64,000 bases of DNA from Vibrio sp. FE10 (GCF_030297155.1 NZ_AP028068.1:1302001-1366000); one strand, 5' to 3'; counted from the first letter of the stretch, positions 43,857-52,938 are shown. The notes: a model not told the origin generated them from the letters alone. Program-made: numbers and translations.

Positions 43857-44014
43857 GAGCAAACAATCCTTGTTCATCGTTGCATTATTGGACGTGCATA
43901 TCATTTGCGACGCTTTGTTTAGTAAATCTAACCCTATTTACTTGAGTTTTCCATGGTCGGGTTTATTTTTAAGGTATTAATTTTGTTGATGTTAGTTATT
44001 TAGAAGGGAGTCCC

Positions 44015-45136
44015 ATGTCAGAAGTCACAGGGAACAAGCAAGACGACAGTGAAGAAGTTACTCAACCAGAAAACGGTAAAGACAAAGTGAGGAAGGTCAC
44101 CAACTACCTTCTTTTCTTTGTTGCATTCATGCTTTTATTCAGTGTTATCGCCGATCGCATCATTCCCATTACGGATAACGCGCGTGTAAAAGGTTACATT
44201 GTTCCCATTAAACCGGAAGTGTCAGGCAAAGTATTGGATATTCTGGTTCAGCCCAATCAGTTGGTTAATCAAGGCGATACGCTCGCGATTCTGGATGAGT
44301 CCGATTATCGAATTGCCGTACAACAAGCAGAGCAAAACCTCGAAATTGCAGGGCAAAATGTCGGCGCTCAAACGGCCAGTATTGCTTCAGCACAAGCGAA
44401 ACTCACTTCAGCCATTGTTGAAAGACAAAACACCCAGCTGCAAGCCAAGCGTGTTTTAGAGATGGCAGACAAAGGCGTCGTTTCTAAATCGGATGCCGAT
44501 AAAGCGAGAGCATCGTTGGCGACCTCTCGAGCGGCTGTTGTTAATGCAGAGGCTGATCTTGAAGGTGCGAAGCAACAAATGGGTAAAGAGGGACAAGAAA
44601 ACAGCCAAGTGAAAGCGGCATTGCTGGCACTTGAACAAGCGCAGCTGAACCTTGAACGCACCGTTATTAAAGCGCCCACCCAAGGTGGCGTGTCTAACTT
44701 TAGCTTATCGGAAGGCTTTTACGCATCATCAGGGCAAGCGATTATGACGTTTGTTTCAACCGAAGATATTTGGATTGAAGCTTACTATCGTGAAAACAGC
44801 TTAGGTAACGTCACGGTGGGTGATGAAGTGGAAGTGGCTTTGGATTTCGCGCCGGGTCAAATCGTTAAAGGCCGAGTCAGCAGTATCGATTGGGGTGTTG
44901 ACTGGGGACAAAATGATCAAGCGGGTAAACTGGCACAGGCGAGCCAACAAACGGGTTGGTTACGTCAAACTCAGATGCTTCCTATCATGATTGAATTTGA
45001 ACGTGACGATATGAAAGGTATGTTGAGAGTTGGTGGTCAAGCGGACGTGATTGTTTATAGCGGCGATAACTTTGTTTTCAATGCGATAGGCAAGCTTTGG
45101 ATTCGATTTATTAGCGTATTGTCTTATGTCCGATAA
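44015..45136 (+). CDS. HlyD/EmrA-type membrane fusion protein
   Basis: This 373-residue periplasmic adaptor is anchored by one N-terminal helix (YLLFFVAFMLLFSVIADRII, about 30-50). A biotinyl-lipoyl-like half (IVPIKPEVSGKVLDILVQPN, LVNQGDTLAILDESDY), a long coiled coil (about 95-210) and the returning half (VIKAPTQGGVSNFSLSEGFY) follow. It bridges an inner-membrane pump to an outer-membrane channel. It is first in a four-gene operon and overlaps the DUF2955 gene by 11 bp; that protein is its probable pump partner. Confidence 0.9.
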   Translation: MSEVTGNKQDDSEEVTQPENGKDKVRKVTNYLLFFVAFMLLFSVIADRIIPITDNARVKGYIVPIKPEVSGKVLDILVQPNQLVNQGDTLAILDESDYRIAVQQAEQNLEIAGQNVGAQTASIASAQAKLTSAIVERQNTQLQAKRVLEMADKGVVSKSDADKARASLATSRAAVVNAEADLEGAKQQMGKEGQENSQVKAALLALEQAQLNLERTVIKAPTQGGVSNFSLSEGFYASSGQAIMTFVSTEDIWIEAYYRENSLGNVTVGDEVEVALDFAPGQIVKGRVSSIDWGVDWGQNDQAGKLAQASQQTGWLRQTQMLPIMIEFERDDMKGMLRVGGQADVIVYSGDNFVFNAIGKLWIRFISVLSYVR

Positions 45137-46145
45137 GCCCATACTCGACCAACAAACACAACAACGGATCCTGCGGTATACCGTAGGGGTCACGTTGGCT
45201 GTATTTTTGGCGGCGTGGATCAATTGGCCATTGGCGTTTGTGGCTCCTGTGTTCACGGCCAAGTTCTTAATCGACAAGCCAGATCTGCATAAAGAAACCG
45301 TTTATGAGCTATTGCTGGCGGTTGTGGTGACCATGGGGTTAGGCTTGTTACTGTCACGAGGTATCACACATTACCCAGCTCCTTTGCTGATTTTGGTTGG
45401 GTTAATGATGCTTTGGGGGTACTACTTGTTCGTTGACCCCAAATGGAATCTGTTTGCGACCATTCTATTGATTGCCGTGTTGATGCTGCCTTTCATGGCT
45501 ATCTCAAACCCTGGGATGTCCGTACTGTTGGCGTCAGGTCTGGCGACTTCTGGTGTTGTTTCGGTGATGATTTTTGCTCTGGTGCATATCTTTTTTCCAG
45601 AGCCAAAATCGGAGTTTTCAGGCTTCGCTGCAGCGCCGCTAGAAAAGAAACAACGTTGGTACGCGGCTTTTCGTGCAATGATCATCTCTTATCCTGTAGT
45701 GTGCTTTTTCTTTATCTTTCAGATATCTGAAGCACTACTCACCATGATGTTTATTGCTTTGCTGTCGTTAATGATCACCTCAGAAAAATCCGTGAAACTG
45801 AGCGCTTTTCTCGTGATCAGTAATGGTATTGGAGGCTTGCTAGCGATTGCTGCTTTTTCAATCCTTTCTATTGTTCCCAATATTGTCTTCTATTCTTTAT
45901 TTATAGGCCTTGTCGCTATCTTTATGGCCACAAAGATTTATACCGTTCCAGAAAAAGCACCCATTTTTGCCACTGCATTTAGCACCTTATTGGTACTTGT
46001 GGGCAGTACATTGATGAGTTCTGGCGATATTGATAGCAACACATTCATTCGCATATTCCAGTTATTGCTAATTGGAATCTATATGATTTTGGCTTCTCTC
46101 TTCCTTGAAACTAGGAATTGGAAGTTCTTACAGAATCAGCCTTAA
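45126..46145 (+). CDS. DUF2955 membrane protein, FUSC-like exporter subunit
   Basis: This 339-residue inner-membrane protein has about ten hydrophobic segments in two blocks (roughly 18-155 and 185-330) separated by a basic cytoplasmic loop (EPKSEFSGFAAAPLEKKQRW). This layout recalls the fusaric-acid resistance FUSC/AaeB family, and DUF2955 proteins are commonly encoded with an HlyD partner, as here. The pair probably exports an aromatic acid or similar compound. Its start lies within the end of the HlyD gene, so the two are translationally coupled. Confidence 0.82.
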   Translation: MSDKPILDQQTQQRILRYTVGVTLAVFLAAWINWPLAFVAPVFTAKFLIDKPDLHKETVYELLLAVVVTMGLGLLLSRGITHYPAPLLILVGLMMLWGYYLFVDPKWNLFATILLIAVLMLPFMAISNPGMSVLLASGLATSGVVSVMIFALVHIFFPEPKSEFSGFAAAPLEKKQRWYAAFRAMIISYPVVCFFFIFQISEALLTMMFIALLSLMITSEKSVKLSAFLVISNGIGGLLAIAAFSILSIVPNIVFYSLFIGLVAIFMATKIYTVPEKAPIFATAFSTLLVLVGSTLMSSGDIDSNTFIRIFQLLLIGIYMILASLFLETRNWKFLQNQP

Positions 46146-46169
46146 TTTTTGCCCTTACAAGGACGTCTC

Positions 46170-47270
46170 ATGAAGTTAACCGATGATTTTTCAAAACAGG
46201 CGATTGATGCCGCAATTAAAATTGCAGCCATTGCCATGCTCGTCTATTGGTGTTTTTCAATTCTACGCCCGTTCATTCTGTTGGTAGTGTGGGGTGCAAT
46301 CATTGCGACTGCGCTATACCCAGTGGCAGTGGCGATTTCAAATAAAACCGGGATGTCGAAAGGCAAAGCCAGTGCATTACTGAGCTTTATTGGTGTGCTG
46401 TTGCTTCTGATTCCGCTGGTGGCGCTTTCATCTGGCATTTACACCAGTGCTTCAGACCTGATGACCGGTGTGCAAGATGGCACCTTAACCCTACCTAAGC
46501 CGAAAGAATCTTTGCAAGACATCCCGTTAGTCGGCGAGAAAGTTTATGCGGCCTTGGTTCATGCTTCGTCCAATATAGAAAGCGTGTTCATTAAGTATGC
46601 TGAAGAACTCAAGATATTCGCGAGCAAAGCCGCATCTATTTTAGGTTCATTGGGTGGTGGTTTCATTCAATTTATTATCTCGACCATCATTGCTGGTGCG
46701 TTCATGAGTAATGCCGATAAATGCCAAACTGGTATGACTCACTTAGTGGCGCGTTTAACAGACGGCAAAGGTGAAGAATTGGTACAGCTGTCTAAATCGA
46801 CCGTGCGTAGTGTTGTGCAAGGTGTTATTGGTGTGGCTGTGATTCAATCCATGATGTCGGCAATTGGTTTGGTGATTGCAGGCGTTCCTGCTGCTGCGTT
46901 TTGGGCGCTAGCTGTGTTGCTCATTGCAATCATCCAACTGCCACCGATTCTTGCTCTATTACCGGCAATCATTTACATGTTCAGCGTTGAATCGACGTTG
47001 GCGGCAAGCTTGTTCTTAGTGTGGTGTATTTTGGTGAGCGGCAGCGACGCTATCTTGAAACCAGTACTACTAAGCCGTGGTTCTCATATTCCAATGCTGG
47101 TTATTTTGTTGGGTGCGTTGGGCGGAATGGCGATGTCAGGCATTGTCGGTTTGTTTGTTGGTGCCGTGATTCTGAGTTTGACCTACGAGCTGATGATGGC
47201 GTGGCTTGGGCTTGAAGATAAAAACCAAGAAGAAACAGAGAAAAAATCAGCAGAGGCCGAGGAAAAATAG
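46170..47270 (+). CDS. AI-2E family (UPF0118) transporter
   Basis: This 366-residue membrane protein belongs to the AI-2E/PerM family: an N-terminal helix pair (LVYWCFSILRPFILLVVWGAII), a helical extracytoplasmic domain, and a C-terminal set of helices with the conserved PPILALLPAIIYMF and GALGGMAMSGIVGLFVGAVIL. Members have been proposed to export autoinducer-2 or to act as sodium/proton antiporters. The ATG at 46170 with CAAGGA before it is preferred over an upstream TTG. It lies 24 bp after the DUF2955 gene and directly touches the channel gene, so it belongs to the same operon. Confidence 0.87.
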   Translation: MKLTDDFSKQAIDAAIKIAAIAMLVYWCFSILRPFILLVVWGAIIATALYPVAVAISNKTGMSKGKASALLSFIGVLLLLIPLVALSSGIYTSASDLMTGVQDGTLTLPKPKESLQDIPLVGEKVYAALVHASSNIESVFIKYAEELKIFASKAASILGSLGGGFIQFIISTIIAGAFMSNADKCQTGMTHLVARLTDGKGEELVQLSKSTVRSVVQGVIGVAVIQSMMSAIGLVIAGVPAAAFWALAVLLIAIIQLPPILALLPAIIYMFSVESTLAASLFLVWCILVSGSDAILKPVLLSRGSHIPMLVILLGALGGMAMSGIVGLFVGAVILSLTYELMMAWLGLEDKNQEETEKKSAEAEEK

Positions 47271-47930
47271 ATGAAGCCAGTCTCTAAAGACGACAACTTC
47301 TACTTCTTATTCTATGCACTGTTGGTGTTGTTTTTTGGTTGTGCGGTGATGCAGCAGTTTTATCCGCAAGGCCAGAAGACGATACTGTTCCTCATCATCA
47401 TTACTCTAGCGAGCTCAATTGTGGGTATCCATAAAGAGCGAGCCTTGTATCGCTCTTGGTATGGAATATTGCTGATAACGGCGACGGTGTCCGGTGTGTT
47501 TTCGTTTTTGGAAGGCTATAACCTGTCGATAGTGACACTGTCTGCTTTGGCTATGTTTTTGTTTTCACACATTTACTCGGCGTTAAAGCAGGTGATGAAA
47601 GCGACAACGGTGACACCCAATCACATTATTGGCTCGATCTGTATTTACTTGTTGTTGGGGTTCGCTTGGTCGACTATCTACTTGTTGATTTTGGAAATCT
47701 TTCCAAATGCATTTAATGGCTTAGAAGAACAGTTCTGGCTAACGAACTTGTTCAATGCGATGTACTTCAGTTTCATCACTTTGACCACGGTAGGCTATGG
47801 AGACATTTCACCGACGTTGCCTATTGCTCAGTTCTTTGTGTTTATGGAATCTATCATCGGCAGTTTCTATTTAGCCATCATGGTAGCGAGCTTGGTGAGT
47901 ATTCGGCTTGCTCAATCTCACTCACAATAG
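47271..47930 (+). CDS. Potassium-channel family protein
   Basis: This 219-residue inner-membrane protein ends in a canonical two-helix pore: an outer helix (NHIIGSICIYLLLGFAWSTIYLL), the pore loop with selectivity filter TTVGYGD (residues 170-176) and an inner helix (FFVFMESIIGSFYLAIMVAS). Four further hydrophobic segments precede the pore. There is no RCK/TrkA regulatory domain, and the voltage-sensor arginine ladder is not evident. Its ATG follows the AI-2E stop directly. A potassium channel in an efflux operon may balance membrane potential; that is inference. Confidence 0.88.
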   Translation: MKPVSKDDNFYFLFYALLVLFFGCAVMQQFYPQGQKTILFLIIITLASSIVGIHKERALYRSWYGILLITATVSGVFSFLEGYNLSIVTLSALAMFLFSHIYSALKQVMKATTVTPNHIIGSICIYLLLGFAWSTIYLLILEIFPNAFNGLEEQFWLTNLFNAMYFSFITLTTVGYGDISPTLPIAQFFVFMESIIGSFYLAIMVASLVSIRLAQSHSQ

Positions 47931-47960
47931 AGCATTTACAAATAATAGAGCACATACAAA

Positions 47961-47984
47961 GAAGCCCAGCAATTGCTGGGCTTC
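47961..47984. terminator. Terminator between convergent genes
   Basis: GAAGCCCAGC pairs with GCTGGGCTTC around AATT, followed by a T-rich stretch. It ends the HlyD operon and can serve the DUF3332 gene. Confidence 0.8.
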
Positions 47985-48037
47985 TTCTGTTTTACGTTGT
48001 TCAAAGTCAAACGTCGCTTTGAGGTGAGCTACGAATC

Positions 48038-48577
48038 TTAAGCCTCAGTGCCTTGAATCTTTTCTAATTCAGCGATAGTGGTTTGAGACACAAGCTGACC
48101 GTCCATGTAGTAAGTCACGTTTTGGCCTTCTTTGATACCAGTCAGCGTTGCTGTTTCACCACTGGTGTAGACAATATCCATTTGGATAGTGTTTTCATCA
48201 ATCTTAATCATCTCACCGGTCTCGATAGTACGGTTGTTTGAGATTGGTCCTACAGGCGCCTCTTTCAGGCTCGAATCCAGTTCGTCATTCACTTTGAAGT
48301 GTGTGTCTGCCTTTGTATCGAATATGTGTGGTGCGCCACTGATTGGGTTTTTACCCGTCCAGAATTCAAGTGAGTTGAATACCACGTAATCGGCTGCGGT
48401 TGTAATACCGTATACAGGCGCTAGTAAGAAGTTTACACCTGCACGAGCATAGCGGTTATCGACAACTTCAACGTTAAATTTCATCACTTTCCCTGTTACG
48501 GCGTTACTGCCGATACAACCAGTTAGCGCAGAAGCCAAAACCGTTAGTCCTACAATTTTAAGTGCAATCTTTTTCAT
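48038..48577 (-). CDS. DUF3332 lipoprotein
   Basis: This 179-residue protein starts at the ATG at 48577 and has a lipoprotein signal with lipobox LTGC (lipidated Cys21). The mature part matches DUF3332: VEVVDNRYARAGVNFLLAPV, DYVVFNSLEFWTGKNPI and the C-terminal DIVYTSGETATLTGIKEGQN. Family members are found in Vibrio and other marine bacteria and have no known function. The sequence before 48577 in the same frame is not typical coding sequence. It is transcribed alone, convergent to the channel gene. Confidence 0.83.
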   Translation of the reverse strand: MKKIALKIVGLTVLASALTGCIGSNAVTGKVMKFNVEVVDNRYARAGVNFLLAPVYGITTAADYVVFNSLEFWTGKNPISGAPHIFDTKADTHFKVNDELDSSLKEAPVGPISNNRTIETGEMIKIDENTIQMDIVYTSGETATLTGIKEGQNVTYYMDGQLVSQTTIAELEKIQGTEA

Positions 48578-48661
48578 TTTAGTACCTGTATAAGTTAGAA
48601 GTCTGTTTTGTTGGAACAGGTGTAGTATGGTTTTTATTCGATGGTCAGTTTTACCATTTAA

Positions 48662-48798
48662 CGCCATCGGCGATATAAAATGCCATCGGACTTTCGGTAT
48701 AAAAAGCTAGATATCAAAACGAGTTATCAAAAGCTAGGTATAGAAAAGTTAGGTATAGAAAATCTCCGCCTTAAAAATCGAGTGATAAAAATCTGGGT
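48662..48798 (+). repeat. Degenerate 13-15 bp tandem repeats
   Basis: Units such as AAAAGCTAGATATC, AAAACGAGTTATC, AAAAGCTAGGTATAG and AAAAGTTAGGTATAG follow each other from about 48701 to 48760, with more degenerate copies on both sides. Confidence 0.65.
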
Positions 48799-48800
48799 AT

Positions 48801-48830
48801 AAAAAAAGCGCGACCTAAAAGGGCGCGCTT
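48801..48830 (-). terminator. Terminator of the small-protein gene
   Basis: AAGCGCG pairs with CGCGCTT. On the minus strand a run of seven T residues follows, 40 bp after the stop codon of the small gene at 48868. Confidence 0.75.
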
Positions 48831-48867
48831 AATGTTTTGAAAGGGAGTGTCGTGTTAACCACAACGG

Positions 48868-49029
48868 CTACTTCATCACATAGCTATAAGTCTTTACTGC
48901 AAACCAGCGGAAAAATCGGAATAAAAGGGTGGTGGCTTTAAAAGCAAACTTGGCGATTGAAACCATTGCTTCTGCTGCAATGCTCATGCATTTATGTAAA
49001 TCGGATTCTTTGTATTCTGAATAGGTCAT
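48868..49029 (-). CDS. Small protein of 53 residues
   Basis: An ATG at 49029 preceded by GAGAGAAC opens a 54-codon frame ending at 48868, followed by a terminator for the same strand. The product is MTYSEYKESDLHKCMSIAAE followed by a basic, amphipathic stretch (MVSIAKFAFKATTLLFRFFR) and WFAVKTYSYVMK. It has start, ribosome binding site and terminator, so I regard it as a real gene. The C-terminal half could lie along or insert into the inner membrane. I do not recognise a family. Confidence 0.6.
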   Translation of the reverse strand: MTYSEYKESDLHKCMSIAAEAMVSIAKFAFKATTLLFRFFRWFAVKTYSYVMK

Positions 49030-49295
49030 ATTGTTCTCTCAATTCTCACGATTATCTTTCATATGTAAGTCATGACTCCTGTCTGGCTGTATACCCTTTG
49101 CGACTAATGTACGAATATTCACCAAGAGAGACTTACCATTTAATGCCATATGGATTAAAAGTTAGCCGAAAGGGAAGGCATGGAGATAATTTGAGTACAT
49201 CGCTAGGTGCAACTCATGAAGTTACGGAGAAATCACGGTTAATAGTGGTATGATCAAGGGCTCAGCACCGTGAGTTATTAAGAATAGGAAACAGA

Positions 49296-49889
49296 ATGAG
49301 CAACCTTACCGATCAGCAAGAAGCTGCAATGGCGACGTTTAAGGAAAACTTACACCTTCCAAATGGTGGTTTTCACAAACTGATTATCGAGCTAAGTAAG
49401 GAATTTCAGCTGCCTTTTCAAAAGGTGCGTGGCGTTTTAAAGAAAGCTCAAAAAGACGTTGAGCGTCAAATTCGTGAAGATATTGAGAGTGTTGATGATG
49501 GGGTTCTTAGCCAAGCGAATTGGTTGAGCATCATTAAGTCAAAGCTTATCGAACTGGCGGAAGATAACCAAACGGTAATGGATAAGCTGCAACTCAATCT
49601 GAAATATCAAAAAGTGTTGGCGGCAACCAATGGTTCAATCGCAAGTGAAGACGAGCGTGACGAATTAATTGAAGAGTTGATTCAAGCTTATGAGAAAGAG
49701 GTGTTCAAACCTTTACTGGCGATGCTGCATACAACAAAGCTGTATTGGAAGTTAATGCTGATGGATGAGACATGTAAGATGAATGAGGAAAATCGTGAGA
49801 AGTTCAGTGATTACCCTCAACACATGCAAGCTGCAGAACACTTATATACTTTGGATCAGAAGTTAAGGTCGATGCCGTTAACGAAATGA
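49296..49889 (+). CDS. Hypothetical all-helical protein
   Basis: This 197-residue protein is not recognised. It is highly charged and helical, with heptad-like stretches (QKVRGVLKKAQKDVERQIRE, ELIEELIQAYEKEVFKPLLA), no signal peptide and no membrane segment. AGGAAA precedes the ATG. It probably acts in the cytoplasm and may oligomerise. It has no operon partner. Confidence 0.65.
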   Translation: MSNLTDQQEAAMATFKENLHLPNGGFHKLIIELSKEFQLPFQKVRGVLKKAQKDVERQIREDIESVDDGVLSQANWLSIIKSKLIELAEDNQTVMDKLQLNLKYQKVLAATNGSIASEDERDELIEELIQAYEKEVFKPLLAMLHTTKLYWKLMLMDETCKMNEENREKFSDYPQHMQAAEHLYTLDQKLRSMPLTK

Positions 49890-50095
49890 TAATGACTCAT
49901 TGGTGATTCAGAGTTCGATATAAGTTGGTTGCAATAGAAGTACGATAACCTAGCTAGCGTTAGCCGCGTGTGAAATGCAAAATGGGCTAGGTTTCTGATC
50001 TGTTTTACTTCTACTCTATTTTGTTCTGCTAGAGCGAATTGAGGGTGACATCTTTGGGACTAAGCGGTGTTTCTTTCTGTAGCCTTGGGGAAATG

Positions 50096-50305
50096 CTATA
50101 GGAGTGTGAAATGTCCTAGGGTGTTTCCGTTGCCTGAAACGATAGTTCCGATGCTGTCTCGTTCATTAAATTCAAAGTCGATGAGATAACTGTGATGTTG
50201 TAGCTTGGGCAATATGTGGCGGTGGAGTATATCGCTATTGAGCTGTCGAATCTCGGTGACCCATGAAAGTTCTTCTTTGTGTAAGTCTATTTTAATCTTG
50301 AGCAT
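50096..50305 (-). CDS. Hypothetical small cytoplasmic protein
   Basis: This 69-residue protein starts at an ATG with AAGGT upstream. It reads MLKIKIDLHKEELSWVTEIR and continues with alternating charged and hydrophobic residues, without signal or membrane segment. Its size and ribosome binding site support a real gene. No family is recognised and there is no operon partner. Confidence 0.55.
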   Translation of the reverse strand: MLKIKIDLHKEELSWVTEIRQLNSDILHRHILPKLQHHSYLIDFEFNERDSIGTIVSGNGNTLGHFTLL

Positions 50306-50929
50306 TTATTACCTTTTAGTTTATTGACTGTTTTTTCGCGTGATAGTTGGTACCAATGGGTTTGTCGTGTTGTTCTGCGTGACATAACTGTGCCTTGTGT
50401 TTATTACATTTATATTTAAGTGATCGATCTATTTTGAATTCGCTAAAAAGAAAGCAAATGACGAATAGAACGGTAGTGGGATCTGATTTAAAAGCTATTG
50501 AATGACTATCTGGGTGAAAGCTGACGCAGAGATGGTGTAACGAGGAATCGAGAACTGTCTTTGTGGAACTTGGACTTACTTTAGCATTAACAGCTCTATA
50601 GATTAGAGCCAGGTGGCGAACTATACGCCTAGTTTTTTAAATTACAACCCTATTTTAAATTTATTTTCAAAATAAACTCGAATGATTTATCAGCGTTTGT
50701 TGAGGATTTAGTGAGCGTATTGGTGGGGCGGTGACTCCTTCATTAAGCGTTATATTGATGATGCTTGTTGACCTCATGATTTGTTCTACACATTTTCGTA
50801 TTTTTGTTATTGCTTGTCTAATTTAAGTTGCTGTTATATATCATCTTTACATTGTAAATTACAAATCGTAACTATTGGGCCAAGTGTTGTGATTGCAGGG
50901 CTAGTGAGCTTTGTTTACACTTACAACCT
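50306..50929. other. Long intergenic stretch before the sensor kinase
   Basis: About 620 bp of AT-rich sequence. I found no frame with coding character, no strong hairpin with a T-run and no recognisable operator. It must hold promoters of both divergent neighbours. Confidence 0.4.
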
Positions 50930-52309
50930 ATGGACATATTAGTCGTATTTACCCTTTATCTGATCTACGGTTTGGCTTTCTTTGCCATTGGTTTTTCTGT
51001 CGTCTTTAGAAACTATAAAAACAGCCAGATCAGTATCTCCAAACTTCTTCCTATCCTCGCTATCTTTGGCTTTGTTCACGGTATTCATGAATGGTCTGAG
51101 CTCTATTTGCTGTTACATTCTGACTCGTTAGATAAATCTCAACATATTGAAGTATTTAAAGTTTTCAAACTTTGGTTCTCTTACCTAGCGCTTGGTGCTT
51201 TTGGTTGGAAGATGTTCGATATCATCGAGTGGCGCTGGATCCGATGGGCAAGAGTCGGGATTATTTCTCTGCTGATCATCTTCATTCTTAGCTTAGTTGA
51301 TCGCTATGATGATCAATCATTTCAGACTTACATTGCTATTAGTAGTGATCACGTTAGATTGCTGTTTGGTTTGGGCTCTGGTTTGTTAGCGGGCATAACC
51401 ATGATCGTTTACGGCAAGCAATTTTACGATGTTGAGCATCAAGCTGCGTCTCCCTTTGTTTATACAGGGGCAGCGCTTATCTTATATGGCATGACTTCGG
51501 GTGCTTTAAGTTCTGACTATGGCATCTGGGTGATTTTCCTGAGAACTTTGTGTGCATTGGCGATACTGCATTTCTTATGGAAAGCACTACGGGTATTCGA
51601 TAGAGAAAGAGAACTTCAAATTGAAGCCATGGTGCACCGCTCGTTCCAAGACGAAAAGTTGAAGGAATTAGGTGAGCTGACCTCAGCGGTTGCTCATGAA
51701 GTCAAAACACCACTCAGCAGCGCATTGATGAGCTGTGATTTGTTGGAAAAAAGACTGCCTAATGATGAGAATGCAACTAGGCAACTAGTAAGAATCCGTA
51801 ATGGCATCGAGCGTGCAGCCCATATAAGTCAAGAGGTGCTGAACTACGCTCATCACCGAAAGGTGTCATTCGAATCCGTTGCTGTACACGGCTTGTGTCA
51901 GTCGGCACTTTCACTGGTGGAATACCGATTATCAGACTTCGATATTGAATTGGATATCGACAGTAAATTATATGTCTACGGAGATGCGATTCACTTAGAA
52001 GAAGTGCTAGTTAATATATTGGTGAATGCTGCCGATGCGAGTGAGCTTAACAAGCACATTTCTATTTTTGCATACCCATTAGGATCTAACGTGATCATAG
52101 AGCTCACTAACCGTGGGCCTTCAATTCCAGAAGATGTTATCGACAAAGTGATGCAACCTTTCTTTACCACCAAACCAGTAGGCAAGGGGACAGGAATGGG
52201 GCTGGCTATCTGCCGACAGATCATGATGCAGCATCATGGTGACCTTACCCTGCACAACCTCGAGAATGGACTGATGGTTCGACTCAAACTACCTAAGGCA
52301 ACCCAATGA
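50930..52309 (+). CDS. Membrane sensor histidine kinase
   Basis: The 459-residue kinase has an N-terminal multi-helix membrane sensor (about seven segments, residues 1-220), a short linker helix, a HisKA domain with phospho-acceptor His256 in TSAVAHEVKTPLSSA, and an ATPase domain. The ATPase motifs are intact: N-box EEVLVNILVNAADAS near 360 and the G2 box GKGTGMGLAICRQI near 418. The sensor contains conserved-looking HGIHEWSELY and AAALILYG segments but no known named domain I can assign. Its end overlaps the regulator gene by four bases (ATGA), so the two form a two-component pair. Confidence 0.9.
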   Translation: MDILVVFTLYLIYGLAFFAIGFSVVFRNYKNSQISISKLLPILAIFGFVHGIHEWSELYLLLHSDSLDKSQHIEVFKVFKLWFSYLALGAFGWKMFDIIEWRWIRWARVGIISLLIIFILSLVDRYDDQSFQTYIAISSDHVRLLFGLGSGLLAGITMIVYGKQFYDVEHQAASPFVYTGAALILYGMTSGALSSDYGIWVIFLRTLCALAILHFLWKALRVFDRERELQIEAMVHRSFQDEKLKELGELTSAVAHEVKTPLSSALMSCDLLEKRLPNDENATRQLVRIRNGIERAAHISQEVLNYAHHRKVSFESVAVHGLCQSALSLVEYRLSDFDIELDIDSKLYVYGDAIHLEEVLVNILVNAADASELNKHISIFAYPLGSNVIIELTNRGPSIPEDVIDKVMQPFFTTKPVGKGTGMGLAICRQIMMQHHGDLTLHNLENGLMVRLKLPKATQ

Positions 52310-52938
52310 AATTAAAGCTATTGCTTGCAGAAGATGATGAGCAATTAAGAGAAGTGTTGGTCGAAGCGCTAACACTCGAAGAGTTCGACGTTCTCGCGTT
52401 TGATAATGCAGAAGACGCGTTGGATGCAGCAGGGGAGGAGACGTTTGATCTTGCCTTGTTTGATGTGGTGATGGGCGGCATGACAGGGGTTGAAGCTCTG
52501 TCTAACTTACGCCGATTACAGCCTAATATCGGGATTGTGATTACCACAGCGTTTGCAACGGTCGACGTTGCGGTTGATGCCATGAAAAAAGGGGCGGACG
52601 AATTCTTAACCAAGCCCTTTAATCTGGTGGCTTTGTCGGTAACGCTGAAGCGTGTTTATGCCGAACGATCGCCACAGACTCCCGTCGAAGAGCGCAGCAA
52701 CGATCAAGTCTTTAGTGCGTTAGCGAATCCTATTCGCCGCGCTGTGTTGAATCATCTGAGTATTCATCAGAAACTCAAGTTCATGGATTTATGCCGCGTG
52801 GTGGGGATTGAAGATCATACCAAGTTCAACTTCCATCTAAGACAGTTAGTGAACAGTGGGTTGGTCAAGAAAGGTGAGAACCGTATTTATTCTCTGACTC
52901 GCCGTGGTAAAGAAGTGCATTCTAGTATGTTGAAATAG
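52306..52938 (+). CDS. Response regulator with ArsR-like winged-helix output
   Basis: The receiver domain (residues 1-115) has Asp10, Asp11, phospho-acceptor Asp53, Thr80 and Lys103. After a short linker the output domain (about 128-205) is a winged helix of the ArsR/HTH_20 kind: VFSALANPIRRAVLNHLSIH, FMDLCRVVGIEDHTKFNFHL, RQLVNSGLVKKGENRIYSLT. This is not the OmpR, NarL or NtrC output seen in most response regulators. It lacks metal-binding cysteines in the recognition helix. It is coupled to the kinase gene; target genes are unknown. Confidence 0.88.
   Translation: MKLKLLLAEDDEQLREVLVEALTLEEFDVLAFDNAEDALDAAGEETFDLALFDVVMGGMTGVEALSNLRRLQPNIGIVITTAFATVDVAVDAMKKGADEFLTKPFNLVALSVTLKRVYAERSPQTPVEERSNDQVFSALANPIRRAVLNHLSIHQKLKFMDLCRVVGIEDHTKFNFHLRQLVNSGLVKKGENRIYSLTRRGKEVHSSMLK

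Noticed and set aside
48957..49253. Plus-strand frame of about 98 codons
   Set aside because: It is opposite the better supported 53-residue gene on the minus strand and lacks a ribosome binding site.
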